This document shows positions 1 to 9,009 of a DNA stretch of 64,000 bases, in pieces. The stretch comes from GWE2-40-63 sp050251815 (GTDB lineage: Bacteria; Bacteroidota; Bacteroidia; Bacteroidales; SZUA-534): positions 1 to 64,000 of the forward strand of contig JBFWMB010000007.1 of the NCBI GenBank assembly GCA_050251815.1. Direction: 5' to 3'. The position numbers and the translations under genes are program-made. The notes beneath the pieces are model-generated. The model searched no databases. It had not been told where the DNA came from and was given only the letters and a program-made list of their open reading frames with translations. Position 1 is the first letter of the stretch, and each line of letters begins with the position of its first letter.

Positions 1-84
1 ATCTTCAATCCTATTTGGATGAATTTTGCTACAAATTAAACCGTAGATACTTTGGTGATAAGGTTTTTGACAGACTTGCCATTG

Positions 85-3000
85 CTATGTCTGATAATTA
101 CTGGTATAATAATGACTAATCATTAAAAATAATATGGTTTCATCACTAAATTCATAATCAACCCAAAAATTTGCATATTGACCCCGCTCGGTTATAGTTG
201 TTGTATAAGTTCCAGAAGGCAAAGCTGAAAATCCACTTTCATTAGTAGCTCCAGAATTTGGTGAAATCCAATAAGTAGTACCTGTCGTTTTCATTTTGCC
301 GCCGGCTATTTCAACACCACCTAAATTCGTTATAAGACGGTCTAGATCTCCTGAAGATGGCAGGCTCCAGCCAGTAGGACAAGCATTTACAGCTGCACTA
401 TAATTATATAACCAACCATAAACACTAGTAGGACTTACACCAATGGCACCAGACATAGCATAGTTCAAATTTTCTGCCATCCAAATATCATTGCCAATTT
501 TAATCCAATTATATGTTTGGTTATCTCTCGAGTCAGTAAAAGTTCCAGAGTTTCCTTCATAAACAGGAATATCCAATACGCCACCAGTAAAAGTATTTGA
601 GTAAGTATTGCCATATTCATCCTCATAAGTCACAACTAATTTAAAATCCAGTTTTCCATCGGAAGGCATACCTGTTATGGTAAAGTCATAATCATCAAAA
701 TCGTTGGAAGTTCCAGCAGCTAATGAGCTCATTGTAACCACATCCTGATCCCAGGTTAAACCGGCATCATTAGTTCCATCAAAAGATAAAGTACCAGTAA
801 TATTTAATGCGTTACCATTACCATTGTTTTTTATTTCAATATCCAGATCAATTTCTTCATTTACATTTATCATTTCATCCTCGTTACCGACTCCACCACC
901 ACCTCCATCGTGAATAAGAATGCTCAGTACAGAATTTATTGAAGGAGTCAATACTTGGGTAGTTTTAAAATCTATATTATCTCCATACCCAGTCCCTAAA
1001 CTATTAGTTGCATAAGCCCTTACATAATAAGTGGTTTCAGGATTTAAACCGGTAAGGGTACTGGTAAAGGTTCCATTTCCTGTACCGTCGGTGGTTACAT
1101 TATCAGAAATGGTTGGGTTGCTATTGGTGCTCCAACAAATACCCCGTGCAGTTACAGTTGCTCCACCGTTGCTTGTTACATTACCACCACTGGTAGCCCC
1201 ATAAGCATTTATGGCAGAAATAGCAGTAGTAGTTACGGTGGGCAAAATAACAGGTGTAGTAAAAGAAACTTCGTTGCCATAATTTGTTCCATTGGCATTT
1301 GTGGCATAGGCCCTTACGTAATAAGTGGTATTGGGGCTAAGCCCGGTTAGACTACTGGTGTAGGTTCCTGTTCCTGCACCATCGATGGTGTACGAATTTG
1401 AAGTGGTTGGATTTTGGTTTATACTCCAGCAAACACCACGGGCTGTAACTGTAAATCCATTATCGGAGGTGACATTACCGCCACTGGTTGCTGTGGTTCC
1501 GGTAGTATTGTTTGTAATAACAGCAGTTGTGACATTAGGTAGATTTGAAGTAGTGGTAAATGTTTCCTGTTGTCCATAGGCTGTGGTAAACTGGTTTGTT
1601 GCATAAGCTCTTATATAATAAGTGGTTTCCGGCATTAGACCGGTAATAGTAATTGTGAAAATACCAGTACCCGTACCATCGGAAGTATGGTCGTTAGTAA
1701 TATTCGGATTTTCTGTGGTTGCCCAACAAATACCTCGTTGGGTAATGGCATAACCTCCATTATCTGTAATCGTTCCCCCGGTTTCTACCGAACTGGAAGT
1801 TTCATTAGTTGGTGTTGTCGTTGTTAAGACCGGAATGCCATTTTTTGTTTGGAATGTTTTTTCAGTTCCATAAGATGTTCCATTTTCATTGCTGGCATAG
1901 GCTCTCACATAATATCTTGTACCTATTTCTAAATTATCCATAATACTGATGAATTCTTCGGTTCCTGTTCCATCATTTGTAATATTGGGATTATCATCAA
2001 TTACCGGATTTTGCGTAGTTGCCCAGCAAATACCTTTGGATGTAATACTAAATCCGTTATCAACGACATTTACACCTCCTGATTTTGCAGATGAGATCGT
2101 AATTTCAGTAATATCTTTTGTGTCAATAAATGGTAATCCGGTAATGGTTGTGAAATTTATATTTGCACCATATCCAACACCAAATTGGTTTTTTGCATAA
2201 ACTCTGGCATAATACGAGGTTTCCGGTTCTAAATCTGTAAGGGTGGTGCAAAATGAGTTTTCATCTTCATTATTTATACTATGTGCATTATCTATGGTAG
2301 GATTTGTATTTTGTCCATAGCAGATTCCTTTTTCTAAAATTGGAAAGTTGTAATCTTCTGTAATATCTCCACATATATTAACGGAAGTTGAAGTTAAATC
2401 ATTCCAGGAATTGGTGGTAACAATTGGAATTCCATCTAAGGTTGTAAAATTGTTTTCCTGGCTGTATGCCGTATCGTATTTGTTTATTGCATAGGCCCTA
2501 ATGTAATAGGTTGTGTTATTTTTTAATTCAGTAAATATTTTGCTGTACAAGTTATCTGTGCCAGGCACTTGTTTTTTTAGTTTATCAATTGTTGGGGTGC
2601 CAGAAGTATCAAGGCAGAACCCCCTTTCCAAAATTTCATGTCCACCATTGCTTAATATTTCTGCTGAAAAAGTAGCTCCAATGGGAGTAATTTCACTAAT
2701 TGTATTAAGATTTACTTCTATTTGTACATCGTTGGTAGTTATTTGTAATTGATTATTACTATAAGCTGTACCTTTGGCGTTTTTTGCATAGGCTTTTACA
2801 AAATAATTGTTGTTGGGGTAAAGGTCTGTTGCAGAAATGTAAAATTCACCAAGGGCTAATGAATCATCTTTAATTACATTGTTTTCTATGGTCGGGTTTT
2901 CGTTTTTTGACCAGCATATTCCTCTTTCAGTGAGAGATTCTCCATTCTCAGCAATAACCTCGCATTTGATTGAAAATGATATGCTGGTTTTATCCTGTAA

Positions 3001-3429
3001 TATTATTCCCCCCAAAGTGGGTTCCTGTACATCTATAGTTTGGACATTGTTTTCGTTGCTATAGATAATAGTCTCTCCAATTTTTACAAAAGCTTTTAGA
3101 TAATAGGTGGTATTTGGACTCAGATGCTCAATTACCACATTTATAATCGAATCATTTTTAAGTGTAGAAACAAAAGATATAGAATCTGAAAGTGTTGGGT
3201 TTTGGGTAGTGCTATAGCAAATACCATAGGAATTGGCTTGCAAAGTGCTATTCAGATGGATATAAGCTGTTGCTTCAAATTGACGATATGTAATATTACT
3301 CGACGTGACAATGCTAATGCTGATTTTATCAGGTGATTCATTTGATGGATTTATTAAATCTTCATCCTGACAAAGACTAAAAATGAAAATCAAAAGGAAA
3401 TAGATAATAAATTGGCTTATTTTTTTCAT
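85..3429 (-). CDS. Surface lipoprotein with eight Ig/FN3-like repeats and a C-terminal FISUMP domain
   Basis: The protein (1114 aa) starts with a short signal segment ending in Cys20, a probable but imperfect lipobox (F-S-L-C), so it is likely a lipoprotein. Eight repeats of about 90 residues follow, each with the recurring motifs RGICW, NPTI and TTYYVRAYA; repeats 5-8 are closest to one another. About residue 830-960 is a CARDB-like module with Asp/Asn-rich loops, followed by a Fibrobacter-succinogenes-major-paralogous (FISUMP) domain starting near the NWIKIGNDIWMAENL motif and containing ACPTGWSLPS. FISUMP proteins are surface proteins of unknown exact role; adhesion is an inference. It is the last gene of a tight operon (11-bp gaps) with an outer-membrane barrel and a caspase-like protein. 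The C-terminus looks frameshifted: the usual G-x-SV-(R/K) FISUMP ending appears in the next frame just past the stop. Confidence 0.8.
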   Translation of the reverse strand: MKKISQFIIYFLLIFIFSLCQDEDLINPSNESPDKISISIVTSSNITYRQFEATAYIHLNSTLQANSYGICYSTTQNPTLSDSISFVSTLKNDSIINVVIEHLSPNTTYYLKAFVKIGETIIYSNENNVQTIDVQEPTLGGIILQDKTSISFSIKCEVIAENGESLTERGICWSKNENPTIENNVIKDDSLALGEFYISATDLYPNNNYFVKAYAKNAKGTAYSNNQLQITTNDVQIEVNLNTISEITPIGATFSAEILSNGGHEILERGFCLDTSGTPTIDKLKKQVPGTDNLYSKIFTELKNNTTYYIRAYAINKYDTAYSQENNFTTLDGIPIVTTNSWNDLTSTSVNICGDITEDYNFPILEKGICYGQNTNPTIDNAHSINNEDENSFCTTLTDLEPETSYYARVYAKNQFGVGYGANINFTTITGLPFIDTKDITEITISSAKSGGVNVVDNGFSITSKGICWATTQNPVIDDNPNITNDGTGTEEFISIMDNLEIGTRYYVRAYASNENGTSYGTEKTFQTKNGIPVLTTTTPTNETSSSVETGGTITDNGGYAITQRGICWATTENPNITNDHTSDGTGTGIFTITITGLMPETTYYIRAYATNQFTTAYGQQETFTTTSNLPNVTTAVITNNTTGTTATSGGNVTSDNGFTVTARGVCWSINQNPTTSNSYTIDGAGTGTYTSSLTGLSPNTTYYVRAYATNANGTNYGNEVSFTTPVILPTVTTTAISAINAYGATSGGNVTSNGGATVTARGICWSTNSNPTISDNVTTDGTGNGTFTSTLTGLNPETTYYVRAYATNSLGTGYGDNIDFKTTQVLTPSINSVLSILIHDGGGGGVGNEDEMINVNEEIDLDIEIKNNGNGNALNITGTLSFDGTNDAGLTWDQDVVTMSSLAAGTSNDFDDYDFTITGMPSDGKLDFKLVVTYEDEYGNTYSNTFTGGVLDIPVYEGNSGTFTDSRDNQTYNWIKIGNDIWMAENLNYAMSGAIGVSPTSVYGWLYNYSAAVNACPTGWSLPSSGDLDRLITNLGGVEIAGGKMKTTGTTYWISPNSGATNESGFSALPSGTYTTTITERGQYANFWVDYEFSDETILFLMISHYYTSNYQT

Positions 3430-3440
3430 GGTTTAATTAT

Positions 3441-4301
3441 TTAGAAGTTAATACCGATACCTGCTGTTATCCCGGCTTGTTCATGATTATTGGCGGTAAC
3501 TCCAAACATGAATGTCATATGCCTGGCTTTAAAGATGAATCCCAATTCGGCTTCAATACTTTCCGTATTATAAGATGTTATCTCAGCCCATTCTTTGTTT
3601 ATTGGGGTATTTATGGTGTATTCATATTCGTTAAATTCCCAATTAACTTTTGTATAACCATAACCTCCACCAAGATAAAAAAAGGAATTCCAATTCATCT
3701 GAAAGGTTAATCCTCCGGTTATCATGTACCTGGGATAATTTATTTTTCCGGTAAACTCTTTGTAAGTCAGGGTTTCGCTTTCCGGGGTAATGGTTTCGCC
3801 ATCGTATTTATAAGCAGCTTGTGAAAAATTACTGACCCTTGCAGCCAGGAACCAACCTGTTTTTCCGATTTGTCCCAATTGAATTCCATATAAGGCTTGG
3901 TAATTGGTGTTTGTAAGCAGTATATTGGGTGAATAATTGACAAAAAAGTTCCGGGTCCGTTTTTTTTCTGTAATAACACTACGGACATCAAACACTATTG
4001 GTCCGTCCAGAGCATTGTATTCCTCAAAGGGGTTCCAAACAATGGTATGTTTGCCCTGTTTACTGACTTCACCCACATCGCCGCTGATAGCTTTTAATGG
4101 CCCCTGAAAAGAGCTTCCCCCATCAAAACTTACATATACAGAAGTATTAAAAGTCTGGTAAAATCTTGCATAACTTAATGTATAATCAATGATTATTTGC
4201 TCTCCCTTAGTTGTTGTTGAAATACTTGAAATTTCCTGTCCTGCTAAAGAGTTAAAGAGTAAAGTGAGTAGCATGAATAATGGATATATTTGTTTAATCA
4301 T
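3441..4301 (-). CDS. Outer-membrane beta-barrel protein with N-terminal Ig-like domain
   Basis: The 286-aa product has a cleavable signal peptide (about residues 1-21, ending SLAGQ). Residues 25-105 form a small beta domain with the pattern VYVSFDGGSSFQGPL and SGDVG, seen in many Bacteroidota surface proteins. From about residue 120 to the end, alternating hydrophobic/polar strands rich in Tyr, Phe and Gly (FFYLGGGYGY, FMFGV) and a final aromatic-ending strand (ITAGIGINF) indicate an 8-stranded-type outer-membrane barrel. It lies 11 bp from each neighbour, between the caspase-like gene upstream and the FISUMP lipoprotein downstream, so the three are very likely cotranscribed. The role is unknown; an anchor or channel for the neighbouring surface proteins is inference. 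Confidence 0.72.
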   Translation of the reverse strand: MIKQIYPLFMLLTLLFNSLAGQEISSISTTTKGEQIIIDYTLSYARFYQTFNTSVYVSFDGGSSFQGPLKAISGDVGEVSKQGKHTIVWNPFEEYNALDGPIVFDVRSVITEKKRTRNFFVNYSPNILLTNTNYQALYGIQLGQIGKTGWFLAARVSNFSQAAYKYDGETITPESETLTYKEFTGKINYPRYMITGGLTFQMNWNSFFYLGGGYGYTKVNWEFNEYEYTINTPINKEWAEITSYNTESIEAELGFIFKARHMTFMFGVTANNHEQAGITAGIGINF

Positions 4302-4312
4302 AGCTTAAGATA

Positions 4313-6085
4313 TTAGTATTCAGTAAGGATAAATTCCTGATTTCCATGAAATTCAGGGGTTTGTTTGCCGGATGAAATTTTTCGGGCAGTCTCTGGTATT
4401 TTTTGTATTAAAAAAGAGCCTAATTCTCCGCTAGTTATGCAACTATCTTTGTTGAAATCGGCAGCACCTTGCAAACCAGAACATAAGTAATAAGTAAATA
4501 AACCGGTTTGCGATTGATCAAAACCCAATGATGTTTCATTGAACGACGATGAATTAAACACACAAAAAGTAGAATCGGATTGCCAGGGTTCAATTATTTT
4601 AGGATGAATAATCACTCCTTTTGAGGCTATCAGGTTTTGAGTTTCAATTTTTTCTGATGCTTTTGAAGACCCGCTAAAACAGGCATCGATAAATACCGTA
4701 GTGCTCTTTGCACCTAATGTAATTAAGTCGTTATAAAATGTATTCAGATTGTATCCTTGAATATCTACCATTTCAATGTTTCCGTCAGAGGGGAACAAAA
4801 AAATATTTTCACCACTCTTATCTGGAATACCGTGCCCTGAATAATAAATAAACAATTCGGTTTCGCCTCTGACAATTGCTTTTTGCAGTTCACCATTTAC
4901 CGGGTTAAATATTTGTTGAAAAAAGAAACCATGAACTTCATCCGATTTATAGGTATATACAGTTTCAACTCCTAATACTTTTTTAAAATATTTTGTCATT
5001 ATATCTGCATCGTTTTCAGCAAAAGGAGCCGGGGCTAAGTTGTTTTTGTATTTTTCTATTCCAATTATTACTGCAATGGCATTTGGTCGTGAGGTTTTTG
5101 ATTTATGTATTTTATAAATATTTTGAATCGTTCCTATATTGCCTTTTATTTTATTCGATGTAAATTCAAACGATGCTACCTGATTTTTTAGATTGTCAAT
5201 AACTGGTTTGATATCCAAAACCTGAGCCAGTGCAGGACGTTGGTTTAATTCAATGGGTAGTATTGAGTCTTTTATATTGCCAAGATTTCTGTTTTCTGAT
5301 ACATTTAAAAATAACGATAAGCGTCCCTGGGTTTTTACCCGTTTGTTTGGACTAAGAATAAACTCAAACTCATTGGTTTGACCTATTTCAAGATTTCCCA
5401 GAACCCCTGTTGTATTCTCCAAATAAATATTCTGATCAGTTGTTTTTACCTGATAATTTACATTTTCGGCAATGTTTTGTCCTATATTCTGAATGATAAC
5501 TCTTACTTTTACCTGCTCTCCGGCTTGTAGTAACCCATCTTCTAAAAGGGCCAAAGTATTATCTCCATAATCCATAATCTCAATTCCGGCGAGGTTGAGT
5601 CTGGCTTTTTGAAATTCCAGGGTATTTAATTTTAATATGGCTGGATCCATATCGTATCCAAACATTTCTTTAACCTCAATTGCAAGTTGGTGATTTTCCG
5701 ATTTTACATGAAAACCAGCTTTAATTGGTATTGTAATTTGGGCTGAATCGTTAGGATGTATCAGATAAATATTATCACTTTTTTTATAATGGAAAGCTGT
5801 ATCCTCATGATTATCCTTTATGTTTATTTGCATGTCCTGAGCATTGCCCTTACCTTTATTAATTAGCGTTAACAGCAATGTAGCCTTTTCTTCAGCTTCT
5901 AATATTCCATTTCCATTGGCATCACTAAATTCGAGAGCTGCATATAAATTAGGAGGTAATCCCCTTTTATACTCTGGTTTTAAGTTGTATTCTTTTGGTA
6001 CAGTTTGTTTGTGAATTATTTTCTGCCCCCAAATGATATTAATGGCAAAAAAAAGAAAAAAGGTAAATGCAGCTAGGGCTTTCAT
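4313..6085 (-). CDS. Secreted caspase-like (peptidase C14) protein with EF-hand loops
   Basis: A signal peptide (residues 1-20) leads into an EF-hand-type loop (residues 55-66, DANGNGILEAEE), then two CARDB-like beta modules (about 65-280). The caspase-fold domain spans about 335-590. The catalytic dyad is visible as His418 in YYSGHG and Cys469 in IDACFSG, each after a hydrophobic strand. A second calcium-type loop lies at 543-554 (DFNKDSCITSGE). The family is clan CD, caspase/metacaspase-like; substrate specificity cannot be told from sequence. Calcium regulation, as in metacaspases, is an inference from the loops. It is the first gene of the operon with the barrel and FISUMP genes, and its CARDB-like module resembles the one in the FISUMP protein. 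A perfect 18-bp palindrome sits 8 bp upstream of the ATG. Confidence 0.85.
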   Translation of the reverse strand: MKALAAFTFFLFFAINIIWGQKIIHKQTVPKEYNLKPEYKRGLPPNLYAALEFSDANGNGILEAEEKATLLLTLINKGKGNAQDMQINIKDNHEDTAFHYKKSDNIYLIHPNDSAQITIPIKAGFHVKSENHQLAIEVKEMFGYDMDPAILKLNTLEFQKARLNLAGIEIMDYGDNTLALLEDGLLQAGEQVKVRVIIQNIGQNIAENVNYQVKTTDQNIYLENTTGVLGNLEIGQTNEFEFILSPNKRVKTQGRLSLFLNVSENRNLGNIKDSILPIELNQRPALAQVLDIKPVIDNLKNQVASFEFTSNKIKGNIGTIQNIYKIHKSKTSRPNAIAVIIGIEKYKNNLAPAPFAENDADIMTKYFKKVLGVETVYTYKSDEVHGFFFQQIFNPVNGELQKAIVRGETELFIYYSGHGIPDKSGENIFLFPSDGNIEMVDIQGYNLNTFYNDLITLGAKSTTVFIDACFSGSSKASEKIETQNLIASKGVIIHPKIIEPWQSDSTFCVFNSSSFNETSLGFDQSQTGLFTYYLCSGLQGAADFNKDSCITSGELGSFLIQKIPETARKISSGKQTPEFHGNQEFILTEY

Positions 6086-6392
6086 GACTTAACTTTTGGT
6101 TATAACCAAAATTAAAGCAATCTGATTTTAATAATAATCAAGTAAATAGCTATATGTTATACTCATAATTGAGTATTTTAAATTTTAAAAAGGTTTTTGG
6201 TTCTGGCTATTTGTGGATTTTATTACGGTATATATTCCTTTTTTCGCGTTCGCTTTGGCGTTCGAGAAGCTTGATTTAATTAGCTTTGCTGAGCTCCCCA
6301 ATGTATTGGGGCAGGCAGTAAACTCGGTTCCCAGATGCTTTGCACCGGAAACAATAGTTCATGGTTCTACCCTGAAGTTTAATACCATTTAT
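6086..6392. other. Gene-free gap between regulator and caspase operon
   Basis: No convincing gene was found in these 307 bases. It contains the palindromes described at 6094-6111 and 6160-6175, and a strong G+C-rich hairpin at 6296-6311 (CCCCAAT-GT-ATTGGGG) in a locally G+C-richer stretch (about 6240-6360) that looks unlike its surroundings. A short plus-strand open frame crosses it but has no protein-like features. The hairpin has no T-run on the minus strand, so it is not a clear terminator. Confidence 0.5.
6094..6111 (-). promoter_or_regulatory. Perfect palindrome overlapping candidate -7 box of the caspase operon
   Basis: TTTTGGTTATAACCAAAA is a perfect 18-bp inverted repeat directly upstream of the caspase-like gene. 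On the minus strand it overlaps TAATTTTG (6107-6114), a match to the Bacteroidota -7 consensus TAnnTTTG. No good -33 TTTG was found at the usual 19-21 bp spacing. The size and symmetry fit an operator for a dimeric regulator such as the neighbouring LuxR-type response regulator; that link is inference. A second, weaker dyad (TACTCA-TAAT-TGAGTA) lies at 6160-6175. Confidence 0.5.
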
Positions 6393-6968
6393 TTACTTCA
6401 ATTTAAGAATTAACTCCTGTATATTTTTTAAGCCATTTTTTTCAAGAATATTTCTTCGGTGGGTATCCACTGTATTTTTTGATATAAATAGTTTGTCGGC
6501 AATCTCTTTGCTGGTTTTGCCCTCAATTATATATGAGATTACCTCTTTTTCCCGTTCGCTAAGCTCAAGTTTTTTTAATAACACCATCTTCGGGTTATTT
6601 AGTGTAATCCTTTTGATTACTTGTTTTAGCTCATCCAAATCAATGGGTTTTAGTAAATAGTCAAAAGCGCTGGCTTTTATCGCTTTTATGGCATATTGTG
6701 AATAAGCTGTAGTAAAAATAAATTGTGGACTTTCTAACCTTGAACGAATCTGTTCTATTACCTCAAAACCTGTTAATGATGGCATTTCCACATCAACAAA
6801 AACTATGTTGGGCTTTATTTTAACCACTTCGTTTATGGCTTGTCCGGGATTTGTATTTTTTCCCGAAACTTTAATTGTTCCGCATTTCTCAATAAGGTAT
6901 TCCAAACGCTCTAATGAATCAATTTGGTCGTCAATTAAGTAACATGTCAGGTTAGTTTCCATTAGCAA
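6393..6968 (-). CDS. Response regulator, REC plus LuxR-type HTH
   Basis: The 191-aa protein has a CheY-like receiver (about 5-125) with the acidic pocket IDD near residue 13, phosphoacceptor Asp59 in VFVDVEMPS, the Thr/Tyr switch region TTAYS and the Lys in LLKPID. Residues 130-191 form a NarL/FixJ (LuxR) helix-turn-helix: LSEREKEVI, GKTSKEIADKLFIS and NTVDTHRRNI. Start choice is uncertain between Met1 and Met3; both overlap the 3' end of the kinase gene upstream, which shows translational coupling. A LuxR-type output with a LytS-like kinase is a common Bacteroidota pairing. The nearest target candidate is the caspase operon just downstream, whose promoter has a perfect palindrome (inference). 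Confidence 0.9.
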   Translation of the reverse strand: MLMETNLTCYLIDDQIDSLERLEYLIEKCGTIKVSGKNTNPGQAINEVVKIKPNIVFVDVEMPSLTGFEVIEQIRSRLESPQFIFTTAYSQYAIKAIKASAFDYLLKPIDLDELKQVIKRITLNNPKMVLLKKLELSEREKEVISYIIEGKTSKEIADKLFISKNTVDTHRRNILEKNGLKNIQELILKLK

Positions 6969-8982
6969 TTGTTATTTGTATTGTTGTACCTTTATTCTGA
7001 ACCGTTGAGATAGCATATTTAATGTCTTGTTTATGCTCGGTTTTAATTAGTTTAATTAATTGGTCAATTATTTTTAATCCGTTACCGGTTCCATTCGATT
7101 TTATTTTTTTTGCAGAAAAACCAACGCCGTTATCTTGTATTGTTATTTGGGTTTTCTTTTTTTCAACAAACGATTTTATTTCGATAAACCCATTTTCGGT
7201 GTTTGTTGGTGCAATCCCGTGCTTAACTGCATTTTCAACAAAATTAAATACCAGGTATTTGGGTATTTTAAGCGATAAATCACTTGTTGCATTCATGTTG
7301 AATTGAAACTTTTGCTTTAAACGGGCTTGTTCCAAAATTAAATAGTTTTCAATATACTCAAATTCCTGACCCAAGGGAATCATAATTTCTGAACCTTGTT
7401 GTACCGATTGTTGTAATAAACGTGCATAGCGTGTGATGAGTTTATCGGCTGTTTCATAGTCGTTCTTTCGGAAACTGTTGCCAATGCAATCAATCATATT
7501 GAATGTCAGGTGCGAATCCAGTTGATTCTTAACATGCAATAATTGTAGTCGGGCTATTTCATTATGTACTGCTACCCGTTTATTTCCATAATACCTAAGG
7601 GCTTGTTGTATGGAAATCCAAACAAGGCCAATAATTATAAATAAAAATAGGGGTAGCAGGTAGCGGATTCGATACAAAAGATTTGTTTTGAACTCCATAA
7701 TGTAAGCATTTCCCATTTCATGGAAATAAATAAAGGTGTTTTTATTATCAGTCCATTTTGAAAGAGAAAAAGCCGTTTTATTCCAGGTAATAGGAAGTAT
7801 TACTTGTTCTAATGTTACCGGGTCGGTAAAGCAGAATCGGTCAAATTTAGTGACGTACGATATGTTGTCAATGATTTTGTCTCCGCTTAGGTCCTGTTTA
7901 AAATAATTTGCACTGTTTACATCAATACAGCTTTTATTTTTTTTGGTTTCCAGGGTATTTTCATCAAATATGGTAATTCCATTTGAACCCATTAATGTAA
8001 TCGGTTCACTGGCATTATCCAGCAAAATAGCACTTTGGGCAAAGAAACTGGTCAAGTTTTTTTTCTTGACAATATTTCCATTTATATCAAAAATGAAAAT
8101 TTTAGAAGTATCGTTTTGACCCAAATAATTATAAAATGAAACGAATTTAATTTCTTTATTTATTAAAATTGGCTTAGTAAAGGTAGTTGATGGATATTCT
8201 CCTAAAACAACCGGAGGAAAAATAAAATTCAAGTGTTTATCGAAAGCCATGACCCAGGCAGAACTGTCTTGGTATTTTAGATGGTTAGGCATATTTCCAG
8301 AATTATAACCCATTCCTGTAATAAAAATGGAAGTGTCGTGCTGCAAAAATTGAAATGGCGGCATGATTGCCGTTCCCTTATGTTTTGAATGTATAAGTGA
8401 ATCATTATTTAAATAGTAGCAAAACAATTGACGGTTTCCATAATTATAACCACCATAAGTTACAAAGAAAAGTTCATCAGTGCCATCATTATTAAAATCA
8501 TAGCTATTTGGAGGAGTGTAAATGGCAATATTTGCAACATTATTAATTATATGCATTGAACGTATATATCGTTCTCCAACTAAAGTTTTCGTGGTAAAAC
8601 TTTCAATAATACTCAGAAATAAGGAATCGTTGCGCATGGTGAACAAGCATAATTCTTTATACCCGTTGTGGTCTAAATCATAAAAGCAATAATAGTTCGC
8701 TAAAGCAAAAGAACCGTGAAATTTCCATTGTCCCTGAATAATATTGCCTTGTCGTATCATTACAAGGCAATAATTATACTGATTAAAAATGAATTCAATG
8801 CGTTCACTGATGCCGTCAAAATCTAAATCGTCATAAGTGAATATGGTACCTTCCGGAGTTACCACCTGGTTATTTAATGTTATTTGGTAATGTGGAATTT
8901 TTGGTATAAAAAGAAAGGACAATAGGAGTATTGTCAAACCTGAAAGTAAAGGGAAATTGTATTTTGCTTTTAGTAAGGTCAA
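6952..8982 (-). CDS. LytS-like sensor histidine kinase with extracytoplasmic FG-GAP-like sensor
   Basis: The 676-aa protein has an N-terminal membrane anchor (about 9-27), a long exported region with repeated Asp/Asn-rich YDFNNDGTDE-type motifs typical of FG-GAP/VCBS-like beta-propeller repeats, and a second membrane helix near 430-450 (LLPLFLFIIIGLVWI). The cytoplasmic part is a His_kinase (PF06580-type) module with the LDSHLTFN phospho-acceptor region, followed by an HATPase domain with N-box NFVENAVKHGI and G-boxes DNGVGF and GTGNGLKI. Its 3' end overlaps the response regulator gene by 17 bases, so the two form one operon and probably one signalling pair. The sensed ligand is unknown. A 16-bp dyad lies just upstream of the start. 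Confidence 0.88.
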   Translation of the reverse strand: MTLLKAKYNFPLLSGLTILLLSFLFIPKIPHYQITLNNQVVTPEGTIFTYDDLDFDGISERIEFIFNQYNYCLVMIRQGNIIQGQWKFHGSFALANYYCFYDLDHNGYKELCLFTMRNDSLFLSIIESFTTKTLVGERYIRSMHIINNVANIAIYTPPNSYDFNNDGTDELFFVTYGGYNYGNRQLFCYYLNNDSLIHSKHKGTAIMPPFQFLQHDTSIFITGMGYNSGNMPNHLKYQDSSAWVMAFDKHLNFIFPPVVLGEYPSTTFTKPILINKEIKFVSFYNYLGQNDTSKIFIFDINGNIVKKKNLTSFFAQSAILLDNASEPITLMGSNGITIFDENTLETKKNKSCIDVNSANYFKQDLSGDKIIDNISYVTKFDRFCFTDPVTLEQVILPITWNKTAFSLSKWTDNKNTFIYFHEMGNAYIMEFKTNLLYRIRYLLPLFLFIIIGLVWISIQQALRYYGNKRVAVHNEIARLQLLHVKNQLDSHLTFNMIDCIGNSFRKNDYETADKLITRYARLLQQSVQQGSEIMIPLGQEFEYIENYLILEQARLKQKFQFNMNATSDLSLKIPKYLVFNFVENAVKHGIAPTNTENGFIEIKSFVEKKKTQITIQDNGVGFSAKKIKSNGTGNGLKIIDQLIKLIKTEHKQDIKYAISTVQNKGTTIQITIANGN

Positions 8983-8993
8983 TGGTCATAATA

Positions 8994-9009
8994 TTTAGTA
9001 TTTACTAAA
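8994..9009 (-). promoter_or_regulatory. Dyad in front of the kinase/regulator operon
   Basis: TTTAGTA-TT-TACTAAA has 7-bp perfect arms and lies 11 bp upstream of the kinase ATG; part of the motif (TTAGTAAA) repeats at 9010-9018. It could be an operator or a short 5'-leader hairpin. It differs in sequence from the palindrome before the caspase operon, so a common regulator is not evident. Confidence 0.35.

Noticed and set aside
6213..6413. Plus-strand small frame in the gap by the response regulator
   Set aside because: It is antisense to the regulator's end, made of hairpin DNA, and has no protein features.
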